Source of the DNA: a virus
Strand: one strand, 5' to 3'
Length of the DNA stretch: 38,266 nucleotides
Virus record (IMG/VR): IMGVR_UViG_3300046542_000178
Span: 1 to 38,266 of that record
Shown here: piece after piece, positions 32,005 to 38,266 of the stretch
Position numbering within the stretch: position 1 is the stretch's first letter
Layout: every line of letters starts with the position of its first letter
Translations under genes and position numbers: made by a program
The notes under the pieces: model-generated
Databases searched by the model: none
Seen by the model: only the letters and a program-made list of their open reading frames with translations
Told to the model about the DNA's origin: nothing

Positions 32005-33255
32005 GTGCTTGACACGATTGGACTACTCAACTTATCTCCTCGAGCGGCATTGCTGGAACTGATTAATTCACGGAACAACATCGAACTGCAAGATGACTAC
32101 ATCAGTATCTCGCCCCCGACAGTTGTTTCAGGTCGTCAAACCCAAGTAACGCTCAAGGTGCGTAAAAGCTTTGACCCGTTTGCCCCTGTACCATTTCAGG
32201 GGGAAGCACCGTTTGTGTATAACCGTCTCGACCTCGGTACGTTCTTTGCCGGGGTGAAGGTGGATCTGAACATGGATCTACCCACCACAACCAGTGTGTT
32301 CATGGACATCATGACGGCTGAGTACGGCTACCAGTTTGACTCGGACGACTTCTATGAAGACATCATTACTGTGGCCAATGCTCATGGTTACGTGTTGCGT
32401 GCTACTCCTCGTTCTTTGCGGTGGGTAGGTGAGTTTCAGGTAAACCTGTTGCGTCGTGAAGACTTGGCTGTTCTAGCCCAGCAGACTGACCTAGGTTCCT
32501 TGGCTGTCGTCCAGAACCAAGGGCGCCCATTTGTTACGCACGCTAAACCGTTTACCGACGGTCTCTACTACGGTAGTTACCTGCAACACCTCGTTAAAGG
32601 CGACGTGGCTAACGGTCCGTATCTGGCGAGCATCCTGAACGTACTCTACGCTAACTTGAATGTCGGGGTGGGTCATACATGGGTCAGTTCACCTGTACCG
32701 GGACCAAAGAACCTGTACGCTGCTAAGGTAGTGTTCAACGGTTCTGTGGGTGACATCGGTGCACGTCCGTATAACACAGCGGCGACTAAGGTGTTGATCA
32801 TTCAACTGTCACCGGCGCACTGTACAGACGTCTCAGGTCAACTGACGATTTACTACAGCTCACGTATTCCGACGATTCTGCCGGAGTTCCCGATAGTGTT
32901 AAAAGAGCCAGCGGAGTTGTTGGGCCTGGGTCAAGTACACGGTCTCAACTTCCCAACGCAGATCGTTGCTCACCCAACGGACTACGAGTTCCTCACCCCG
33001 AACTGGGACGTGGACTTCTTGAACTCGATCTACCGTCAAGAAGATGCCGTAGGAGAAGACCGATTCAAGTGCGTGGACAGACCTTCGAAGAACAACCTCT
33101 TTGGGGCTAAGGTGGAGTTCAACGGCTTCAACCGCAACTACCCACCAGCGTACAATCTCTTCTTCGGCTACATCTGGGTGGTGACTCTCAACGAAGACTA
33201 CTGTACTAACCTACGGGGTCAACTGCTGATTCACTATAACTTGAGCAAACTTTAA
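32005..33255 (+). CDS. Virion protein with internal repeat, 416 aa, tail or baseplate type
   Basis: Family not recognised. The GTG at 32005 has AAGGAG 8 bases upstream; an in-frame GTG at 31963 sits in the terminator and is rejected. The C-terminal half carries two copies of a module of about 50 residues: NLYAAKVVFNG ... CTDVSGQLTIYYS and NLFGAKVEFNG ... CTNLRGQLLIHYN. The middle has a segment LPTTTSVFMDIMTAEYGYQF that resembles FPSTFPFTFATLKAALIAQYG in the next gene. The protein is beta-rich, as in tail-fibre or baseplate parts. Confidence 0.75.
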   Translation: MLDTIGLLNLSPRAALLELINSRNNIELQDDYISISPPTVVSGRQTQVTLKVRKSFDPFAPVPFQGEAPFVYNRLDLGTFFAGVKVDLNMDLPTTTSVFMDIMTAEYGYQFDSDDFYEDIITVANAHGYVLRATPRSLRWVGEFQVNLLRREDLAVLAQQTDLGSLAVVQNQGRPFVTHAKPFTDGLYYGSYLQHLVKGDVANGPYLASILNVLYANLNVGVGHTWVSSPVPGPKNLYAAKVVFNGSVGDIGARPYNTAATKVLIIQLSPAHCTDVSGQLTIYYSSRIPTILPEFPIVLKEPAELLGLGQVHGLNFPTQIVAHPTDYEFLTPNWDVDFLNSIYRQEDAVGEDRFKCVDRPSKNNLFGAKVEFNGFNRNYPPAYNLFFGYIWVVTLNEDYCTNLRGQLLIHYNLSKL

Positions 33256-33267
33256 GGGGCACAGACC

Positions 33268-33840
33268 GTGTTGGAATTAGCCACAGTTTTAAAGAGCACG
33301 GGGAGTGAGGTCGTAGTGGCCTTGTTCCAAGACTCGAACGACGTCTACCTAGACGCCGGCCACCTGAACTTCACCTACGTCAATAGTGGGGCGGACATCC
33401 TCTGTACTCTCACTGCTCGAGCTACAGCGATTGATGGTTCAGTAGGTAAGTACAAAGGTGCACCGGTTGTTAAGTACCTGCGAGGTAACGTCACTACCTT
33501 GATGGGTGGGGTTGTACAACTACCTTTCCCGTCGACTTTCCCTTTCACTTTCGCCACGTTGAAAGCGGCGTTAATCGCTCAGTACGGGCTGGTCATCGAG
33601 GCACAAGATGTCTTGATTCCAGGCGGTACAACTGTGATGACTGACTCCACTCAAATCATCAGTGCGATGGCAGTAATGGGTGTGGTGGAGTTGAAGATCG
33701 CGGACCGTTCACCACGATTCGTCCCTAACTCCCTTTCGGGCGGTAGCTTCTACATCAAAGTTGTCGATCCAAATGGTGGTGAGTTGGATTACTTGGCGGG
33801 TACTACCACGCTCGGTTCAGTTACCACACTCGACGCTTAA
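33268..33840 (+). CDS. Virion-type protein, 190 aa, partly related to its upstream neighbour
   Basis: Not recognised. Start GTG at 33268 with AAGGGG about 10 bases upstream. Beta-rich, Gly/Thr/Val-rich and soluble. A segment near residues 83-105 resembles the neighbour at 32005 in pattern: hydrophobic strand, then Pro-x-Thr/Phe, then helix and A-x-YG. It probably shares a structural domain with that protein. A UUCG hairpin with TATGCCGC follows. Confidence 0.75.
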   Translation: MLELATVLKSTGSEVVVALFQDSNDVYLDAGHLNFTYVNSGADILCTLTARATAIDGSVGKYKGAPVVKYLRGNVTTLMGGVVQLPFPSTFPFTFATLKAALIAQYGLVIEAQDVLIPGGTTVMTDSTQIISAMAVMGVVELKIADRSPRFVPNSLSGGSFYIKVVDPNGGELDYLAGTTTLGSVTTLDA

Positions 33841-33847
33841 AGACAGT

Positions 33848-33877
33848 GAGAGGGACTTCGGTCCCTCTCTATGCCGC
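33848..33877 (+). terminator. UUCG hairpin followed by TATGCCGC without a T-tract
   Basis: GAGAGGGAC-TTCG-GTCCCTCTC (9 bp), directly followed by TATGCCGC at 33870-33877. The absence of a T-run shows the string is not just the end of a U-tract. Confidence 0.8.
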
Positions 33878-33959
33878 TATGTACAGTTATACTGTGAACC
33901 AGATTAATTCAGTTGGCCCTGTGTCGACTCTGTCACTCCTTGTTGATAAAGGTTTTTAA

Positions 33960-34826
33960 ATGAAAACGATTACTCGCAGTGTCTGGGGTTCTGCCCTTCA
34001 GACTTCATTGCTTTTGGGTCAACGCCCTACCATTCTGGAACACACGACCCTCAACGAAAAGTTCGGGGTATTCGCCGAAGAAGAACTCGGCACCACTGAA
34101 CGCCCAGCTATGCAGTACTACTGTATCGGTAACGGCGGCCACAAGAACATGGTCGGTGCTGACGGCGTTCCTTACACCAGCCCACTGCCTCACCGGGCGT
34201 CTGATGCAGCGCTGTATCGTCACCTACCGTTCGTTCTGCGTCGTACTGACAACGACCTGACTGTAGTTGAGCGTGCTCGTTACGGTCTGCGGGTTCTGCT
34301 GAGCATCGGTGGTGTGAACTACTGGGCTTACTACCTCAAACGTATCTCGCTGAGCAACTCGGCTCCAGCCATCAACCACACAGTCGTCGACGGTGCGAAC
34401 AAACACACCGAACCGTACGTACCGAACCTGGGTAACCTCAACCCAACACCACCTGCGATGTCGAACACCGGCGTGATCTCGTCGTCTGGTGACTACCTGT
34501 CGACCTCTTCGATCTTGACGCTGATCTTCAGTGAACAAGACGTGATCGAACTGATCGACGCTTGCCGCATCCTCTACGACAACGAAGCTTACGCCGTGAT
34601 CTCCGAGATCGGTCTGTGCTCCGGCGTTGACCGTGTGTTGTCGGTACAAGGTCCAGGTAACACGCAATTCAACATGAAAGAAGTGATCGCTACTCAGATC
34701 AACTCCTTCATCACTACCCACCACTCCGTAGCCTTCACCAACAAAGGCTTCACTCAGGACATCGAACTGGGTGCTACCGAGCCGTTGCTGTCTGACGCCG
34801 ATTACGTGAGTGCCAACAACGGTTGA
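33960..34826 (+). CDS. Virion-type protein, 288 aa
   Basis: Not recognised. Soluble with mixed secondary structure; the codons are strongly biased (CTG, CGT, AAC), as in abundant virion proteins. AAAGG lies about 5 bases before the ATG. It lies in its own transcript after a terminator, with two TATG sequences in the leader (33870, 33879) that could be late promoter cores. A baseplate or neck component is possible. Its end overlaps a TTG start option of the next gene. Confidence 0.75.
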   Translation: MKTITRSVWGSALQTSLLLGQRPTILEHTTLNEKFGVFAEEELGTTERPAMQYYCIGNGGHKNMVGADGVPYTSPLPHRASDAALYRHLPFVLRRTDNDLTVVERARYGLRVLLSIGGVNYWAYYLKRISLSNSAPAINHTVVDGANKHTEPYVPNLGNLNPTPPAMSNTGVISSSGDYLSTSSILTLIFSEQDVIELIDACRILYDNEAYAVISEIGLCSGVDRVLSVQGPGNTQFNMKEVIATQINSFITTHHSVAFTNKGFTQDIELGATEPLLSDADYVSANNG

Positions 34827-34831
34827 CGCTT

Positions 34832-35422
34832 ATGTTGTTTATCCCTGAGACAAGTCGTTACTTCCGTGTCGGTTCAATTGACCCCGGTACAGACACACTC
34901 GGCACTGCGGTGTTGGATGTTGATCTGTTCACTGGCGAGGTTATATTGCGCGACGTTAACACTCTACACGGGAGCCGTAACATGCGTCGGTATCCCGGCG
35001 TAGAAGAAGTACACGGTGGTCGATGGGCTAAACTCCATTCTCATGGTGTCGAACTGCTGCACTGGATGCAGCACTTCGGCATCAACTCCCTGATCTGTGA
35101 ATCCCCGTTCCTAGGTCGCTTCCCTCAAGCGTTTGAAGCGCTGGTGGAATGTAAAACAGCCATACGTCGTGCGTTGTACCAGTACGACATGTGCATGCCT
35201 CTCGAGACAGTCGATCCACCCTCTGCTAAGATGGGTGTTGGTGTGTCAGGAAAGAGCAAGAATAAAGATGACGTCAAGTGGGCTATTCTGAAGTTACCAA
35301 ACTTTCGAAACGAGTCAGGTAAACGCATCGAAGACCTCGACGAGCACTCCACTGACGCCATCGCAGTTGGCTACTACAAATGCTTAGCGTTAATTAATTT
35401 CGTTAAGGGTGCAAGTATATGA
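34832..35422 (+). CDS. RuvC-like Holliday junction resolvase/nuclease
   Basis: RNase H-fold nuclease expected to cut branched DNA, helping to clear junctions before packaging. Acidic residues fit RuvC: the first Asp in GSIDPGTDTLG, a Glu in LICESPFLG, and a C-terminal Asp in DEHSTDAIAVG. About 196 residues, close to RuvC (173). The ATG at 34832 is chosen; a TTG at 34823 overlapping the previous stop is an alternative, and neither has a good ribosome site. It overlaps the i-spanin gene by 4 bases (ATGA). The four-acidic pattern is good; which junction it cuts is not shown. Confidence 0.85.
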   Translation: MLFIPETSRYFRVGSIDPGTDTLGTAVLDVDLFTGEVILRDVNTLHGSRNMRRYPGVEEVHGGRWAKLHSHGVELLHWMQHFGINSLICESPFLGRFPQAFEALVECKTAIRRALYQYDMCMPLETVDPPSAKMGVGVSGKSKNKDDVKWAILKLPNFRNESGKRIEDLDEHSTDAIAVGYYKCLALINFVKGASI

Positions 35423-35868
35423 CAGTATTGTTCGCTGGGCTTTATACAGTCCTCAAGAAGAACATACTCCAGCTGTTAGTTGTGGTTGGTGTATCGTACG
35501 GACTGTACGCCTACATCGTAAATACAAAAGCTGAGTTAGTGGTTGCAGAACAGCAAGCCGTTGACTTGGAAGGCGATAACAAACAGCTGGAGAATGTGGT
35601 CAAGGATCTGAAGGAACAGTCCCCGATCGACATCAGTGCCGTCGAAACCCACCTAACTGAGCAGGGAGCTTTGGAGGTGGAACAGGCGGTCGCAATAGAG
35701 AAGGTGCAACATGAAGTCATTGAAGCACTTCGGATCGTCCCTGTCGGTGTCCAGGATTCTATACGGATTGGTGATGCTGTGTCTGGTACTGTGCTTAACG
35801 GCATGTGGGACAGCTATAACTCCGCCAAGGGTGGTGGAAAAGGAAACGCTGGTCGTACCACCAAGTAA
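35419..35868 (+). CDS. Inner-membrane spanin (i-spanin, Rz-like)
   Basis: Spans the inner membrane and reaches through the periplasm to the outer-membrane partner; together they fuse the membranes at the end of lysis. Seen: one N-terminal membrane helix (about residues 14-33, NILQLLVVVGVSYGLYAYIV), then a periplasmic coiled coil rich in Glu, Gln, Val and Lys (36-105). At 149 residues it fits Rz size. The o-spanin gene begins inside this gene in another frame, the classic overlapping Rz/Rz1 layout. A cytoplasmic gene (RuvC-like) lies just upstream with a 4-base overlap. Confidence 0.85.
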   Translation: MTVLFAGLYTVLKKNILQLLVVVGVSYGLYAYIVNTKAELVVAEQQAVDLEGDNKQLENVVKDLKEQSPIDISAVETHLTEQGALEVEQAVAIEKVQHEVIEALRIVPVGVQDSIRIGDAVSGTVLNGMWDSYNSAKGGGKGNAGRTTK

Positions 35869-36073
35869 GTTTTTGGTGTTAAGTCCCGTGGAGCCTCCTC
35901 CTGACAAAGCCGCTTTCATGAAGTTGTCCATGGAAGAACGGTTGGCGTTACTGGGTGTTTTGTACATGAAACAAACCGGTAACGTAAGTAGCTGTAACTT
36001 GAGGACTACGGACCTCAAGCAGTGGTATGTAGAGACGGAAGGACGCATTGCGAAAAAGGGGAAAGCACGATGA
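35711..36073 (+). CDS. Outer-membrane lipoprotein spanin (o-spanin, Rz1-like)
   Basis: Lipoprotein partner of the i-spanin. The signal peptide has a basic start, a hydrophobic core (residues 16-29) and a lipobox LTAC with the lipidated Cys at 32. The mature part is Pro-rich (TPP, VVPP, EPPPD), as in Rz1. At 120 residues it is longer than lambda Rz1. The ATG at 35711 has AAGG 6 bases upstream. It starts within the i-spanin gene and runs 205 bases past its end, so the two are overlapping but not embedded. Confidence 0.88.
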   Translation: MKSLKHFGSSLSVSRILYGLVMLCLVLCLTACGTAITPPRVVEKETLVVPPSKFLVLSPVEPPPDKAAFMKLSMEERLALLGVLYMKQTGNVSSCNLRTTDLKQWYVETEGRIAKKGKAR

Positions 36074-36486
36074 ACATAGGTGGAGCGCTGGGCACCATTG
36101 GTACTGCCACTATTGGTGCTTATCCATGGGGTGCGATGGTTGTGAAGATCTGCAACTTTCACCTCCCTGAAGACAAGTTGATTACACTTGAGGATACAGG
36201 CGAACTGGTGCTCGGTAAGATCGTTGCGATGGAAGACAAAGTCCAAGTTGCAATCCTGACCATGGACATCGGTAGCGTGGAAGGCTTCGAATCAAGTGGG
36301 GCCCGTGGGGTGAGCATGATGAAGACCGCTGCGGTTTGCATTGCGCTGGCCATGGTAGCTATTGGAACATTGTCTACCTTTATGTACTCGAGTGAAGAAG
36401 GCGGTATGGACGTAGAAGTCCTGAACACAATCTTTGATACCGGCATGGAGCTGGTGAAGTTACTGCTCGGCGTACCAGGGGCATAA
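36070..36486 (+). CDS. Membrane protein in the lysis cassette, holin candidate, 138 aa
   Basis: Not recognised by family. It has one clear membrane helix (about 84-106, KTAAVCIALAMVAIGTLSTFMY), a Gly/Ala-rich N-terminal hydrophobic patch (1-25) and an amphipathic, hydrophobic C-terminal helix (116-134). The ATG at 36070 overlaps the o-spanin stop (ATGA). An in-frame GTG upstream at 36022 would overlap more and is rejected. Lying between spanins and endolysin it is the best holin candidate here, but the sequence alone does not show pore formation. Confidence 0.6.
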   Translation: MNIGGALGTIGTATIGAYPWGAMVVKICNFHLPEDKLITLEDTGELVLGKIVAMEDKVQVAILTMDIGSVEGFESSGARGVSMMKTAAVCIALAMVAIGTLSTFMYSSEEGGMDVEVLNTIFDTGMELVKLLLGVPGA

Positions 36487-36521
36487 ACGAGGGAGGCCTT
36501 CGGGCCTCCCTCTATGCCGTC
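36478..36521. terminator. Bidirectional UUCG hairpin with TATGCCGTC and no T-tract
   Basis: GAGGGAGGCC-TTCG-GGCCTCCCTC (10 bp), directly followed on the plus strand by TATGCCGTC (36513-36521), which touches the end of the convergent endolysin gene. On the minus strand the stem is followed by GTTTATGCCCC. Confidence 0.82.
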
Positions 36522-37158
36522 AGGCTGCGAACTTCAGACCGCGTACGTACTTCTCTTGTACCTTAGCTGCGCACTCAGCTTTGGTGATCTTACCGTCGCG
36601 GTCGATGTCCAGACCTTTGTTCTGCACGTAAGCAGTAGGACGAACTTTATTGTCGAAGATCACGTAGTCTTCTGGTTTACCGACAGCCACCGGCCAGATG
36701 ATTCTGGAGTACACGTCGCTGAGGGTCTTGAGCTTGCCGGTGTACGGTTTGAAGAACTTGTACACGTAGTCGAGCTGCTCTTCAGCAGTCATCTTCAACA
36801 GTGCTTCCACAGTAGTCCCGCAATCTGTAGCCGCAGCTTTACCAAACTGGATCAAGCCGTAGTAAGGCGCGCCAGCACCGTTCTTGATCGTCGGTGAGAA
36901 GGTTTCGCCCGTCTCGAAGGCCATACACGCCATCAGCCAGTTAGCACCCTCAGTCGGCATCTGGAGCTTCTTAGCGATGTCCTGAACTTTGAGCACGAAC
37001 TCTTTGGAGACCTTCGCCGACCAGATCAACTGAGTACCGCTGGTGTGTTTGGTCCACGCAGCTTCACTCAGAGGTCCCCAGAGTCCGTCGACCTTACCCG
37101 TGTACAAGCCGAGGTCTTTAAGGAGCTGTTGGCGCTTCTTGATCTCAACTACATCCAT
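36520..37158 (-). CDS. Endolysin: peptidoglycan-binding plus lytic transglycosylase-like domain, EF-hand
   Basis: Cuts the peptidoglycan at lysis. Numbering from the ATG at 37158 (212 residues; a GTG three codons upstream is too close to AAGG): an N-terminal binding domain (about 5-37, LLKDLGLYTGKVDGLWGP), then a catalytic domain with Glu82 in MAFETGETFSP and the downstream GLIQFG, as in transglycosylase or muramidase-like phage enzymes; the order matches phiKZ gp144. Near the C-terminus DIDRDGKITKAE (184-195) is a textbook EF-hand loop (D-x-D-x-D-G-x-I-x-x-x-E). It is encoded opposite to the spanin/holin genes. The Ca2+ role is inferred from the loop. Confidence 0.88.
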   Translation of the reverse strand: MDVVEIKKRQQLLKDLGLYTGKVDGLWGPLSEAAWTKHTSGTQLIWSAKVSKEFVLKVQDIAKKLQMPTEGANWLMACMAFETGETFSPTIKNGAGAPYYGLIQFGKAAATDCGTTVEALLKMTAEEQLDYVYKFFKPYTGKLKTLSDVYSRIIWPVAVGKPEDYVIFDNKVRPTAYVQNKGLDIDRDGKITKAECAAKVQEKYVRGLKFAA

Positions 37159-37200
37159 ATTCGTCACCCTTAGGTTGGTTACTAAAATCTTACATAGGAT

Positions 37201-37228
37201 GACGGCATAAAAGAGGACCGAAGTCCTC
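37201..37228 (-). terminator. UUCG hairpin followed by TTTTATGCCGTC
   Basis: On the minus strand GAGGAC-TTCG-GTCCTC followed by TTTTATGCCGTC at 37212-37201. It separates the endolysin from the gene ending at 37236, which is on the same strand. Confidence 0.8.
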
Positions 37229-37235
37229 CTCTAGC

Positions 37236-37676
37236 TTAGCCGTTAAGGCGTTCCATCACTTCTTGAATACCCGCAGCTGTACACTCAAGGCGGAAGTACT
37301 CAGCCGTCTTCGGTGCCCAACCCAGAGTGATCCAATTGTGGGTGTAGTTCAGTTCTTTGAGGATTGCTTCATAGGAAGCCACGTCTTCGTGGTAAGGTAC
37401 GAAGTATTCATCCTGCCCCAAGAACAGATCCTTATCCGACAAGCTATCCCGGATAGGAATTCCGTACTCTTTAAACAGCAAGTACGCGTAGATCACAGCC
37501 ACAGCGTAAGACTTCGCTGGATAGATCAATGGGAAGTTCTGTCCCTTGAAATAGTACAGAGCGTTCTGCACGATCTCTGGAGCCACGACGTATTCCATTT
37601 TAGAGAAGTCGTCAGTGTGTTCAGTAACCAGTTGCTGGTACAGCTGTTGGTATTGCTTGTGTTCAGGAATAGCCAT
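37236..37676 (-). CDS. Hypothetical protein, 146 aa
   Basis: Not recognised. Soluble and rich in Tyr and Phe, with a helical N-terminus (KQYQQLYQQL) and an aromatic, hydrophobic middle (YAVAVIYAYLLF) that is probably buried instead of spanning a membrane. GGTGAG lies 5 bases before the ATG. Its start overlaps the end of the upstream oxygenase-like gene by 14 bases, so the two are probably made together. Confidence 0.75.
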   Translation of the reverse strand: MAIPEHKQYQQLYQQLVTEHTDDFSKMEYVVAPEIVQNALYYFKGQNFPLIYPAKSYAVAVIYAYLLFKEYGIPIRDSLSDKDLFLGQDEYFVPYHEDVASYEAILKELNYTHNWITLGWAPKTAEYFRLECTAAGIQEVMERLNG

Positions 37677-38085
37677 AGTTACTCACCAAAGACAGCCGCA
37701 TCTCTTTTGAAGGAGAACGTGTGACTGCATGAAAGATGTGGGACTGAAGGATCACGAGTCTACCACCGACGGGTTTGATCCGCTCTGGGGAATCGGTGGG
37801 AGAGACCACTAACTGACCTTCAGCATCCACTAGGTAGAAGATCGACGTCAAGGCATGCGGTAAGTGATTGTGTGGAGTCAACCCAGCGTCACCAATGTGA
37901 ACGTGGTTACTGGTGACTTTCAGATCCAACCCCATACCGGGAAACTGTTTTGCATGTGGGAGTAGGAAGTCGTCTACAAAGTCGTGAATGCGATCTTCAC
38001 GAATCTGCGCTTTACTCTCCTCACACAAGCACCACGTCACTAACTCATCAGGTACTGCTAGGTCGTCAACAATTACATACCGCAT
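37663..38085 (-). CDS. 2OG-Fe(II) oxygenase-like protein, 140 aa
   Basis: Probable non-haem iron dioxygenase. Residues from about 60 show NHVHIGDAGLTPHNHLPHAL, then a strand FYLVDAEGQLVVSP, then IKPVGGRLVILQSHIFHAV and RLSLVSNYG. This order (H-x-H before a YL strand, G-x-L-x-x-x-P, then a late His and an Arg near a Ser) is that of 2OG-Fe(II) oxygenases resembling TIGR02466. The late His would be the third iron ligand and the Arg would hold 2-oxoglutarate. The ATG at 38085 has AGGAAGG 5 bases upstream; the in-frame ATG at 38109 lies before that site and is rejected. Substrate unknown. Confidence 0.72.
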   Translation of the reverse strand: MRYVIVDDLAVPDELVTWCLCEESKAQIREDRIHDFVDDFLLPHAKQFPGMGLDLKVTSNHVHIGDAGLTPHNHLPHALTSIFYLVDAEGQLVVSPTDSPERIKPVGGRLVILQSHIFHAVTRSPSKEMRLSLVSNYGYS

Positions 38086-38095
38086 CGGGTCCTTC

Positions 38096-38266
38096 CTATC
38101 GTAAATCATCTTCTATCAACATTAAGTCCACACGGTTTTTGGTTCCGGTTAAGCAGTCGTCCCGTCCCACTAGTCGCATGATCCGATGAACGTCCCCTCG
38201 AGCACAGTGATCCAAGAAACAGCAATCACCACACGTTGGATGTTGTGCGAAGTCCACGAGGTTGTC
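38096..38266 (-). CDS. C-terminal fragment of a Cys-rich protein, cut by the window edge
   Basis: The minus strand is open for 56 codons from the right edge to TAG at 38096. The visible part has a Cys cluster, CGDCCFLDHC, and another Cys in DDCLTG, suggesting a small metal-binding site (zinc or iron-sulphur). It ends 10 bases before the oxygenase-like gene, on the same strand. Function unknown; the start lies outside the window. Confidence 0.6.
   Translation of the reverse strand, partial: DNLVDFAQHPTCGDCCFLDHCARGDVHRIMRLVGRDDCLTGTKNRVDLMLIEDDLR

Noticed and set aside
36514-36897. 127-codon plus-strand frame opposite the endolysin
   Set aside because: Endolysin domains on the minus strand are clear; this is a shadow.
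1-38266. CRISPR arrays, insertion sequences, integrase or attachment sites
   Set aside because: I looked for regularly spaced repeats, transposase motifs and long terminal inverted repeats and saw none; the only repeats are short hairpins and the duplications listed.

Overview
The window looks like part of the genome of a jumbo myovirus of the phiKZ type that infects Pseudomonas or a close relative. No database was searched; every name rests on motifs read by eye. The evidence is: (1) an AT-rich TATATTAC box upstream of two early-looking genes, the box known for the virion RNA polymerase of phiKZ; (2) a long major capsid protein gene with strongly biased codons and apparent prohead-protease sites; (3) a stand-alone protein that looks like the N-terminal half of an RNA polymerase beta subunit, two genes after the capsid gene, as with phiKZ gp120 and gp123; (4) a portal-like protein with an extreme acidic tail; (5) a lysis cassette with an endolysin built like phiKZ gp144.

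Layout. 1-3713 (minus): ribonucleotide reductase nrdA, then nrdB, which runs off the left edge. 3870-12604 (plus): an early block of hypothetical genes with a full-length NAD-dependent DNA ligase and a dihydrofolate reductase. 12644-13655 (plus): a DUF1353 protein and a hypothetical. 13656-14326: a gene-poor stretch holding a terminator-like hairpin, one doubtful minus-strand ORF and, at its end, a second early promoter. 14327-15320 (plus): three small genes. 15393-16946 (minus): a DnaB-like helicase with a degenerate Walker A. 16975-26493 (plus): a hypothetical, the capsid protein, a coiled-coil tail-anchored protein, the beta-like RNA polymerase subunit, a Q-rich 747-residue protein and small genes that include a tandem paralogous pair. 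26553-29456 (minus): portal. 29503-34826 (plus): four likely virion proteins. 34832-36486 (plus): a RuvC-like nuclease, overlapping i-spanin and o-spanin, and a holin candidate. 36520-38266 (minus): endolysin with an EF-hand loop, a hypothetical, a 2OG-Fe(II) oxygenase-like protein and a Cys-rich fragment.

Together the genes cover nucleotide supply (NrdAB, DHFR), DNA replication and repair (helicase, ligase, RuvC-like nuclease), phage-encoded transcription, capsid and tail assembly, and lysis. The most striking non-coding signal is a conserved TATGCCG(T/C)C string directly 3' of nearly every terminator-like hairpin, on both strands, often where a U-tract is short or absent.
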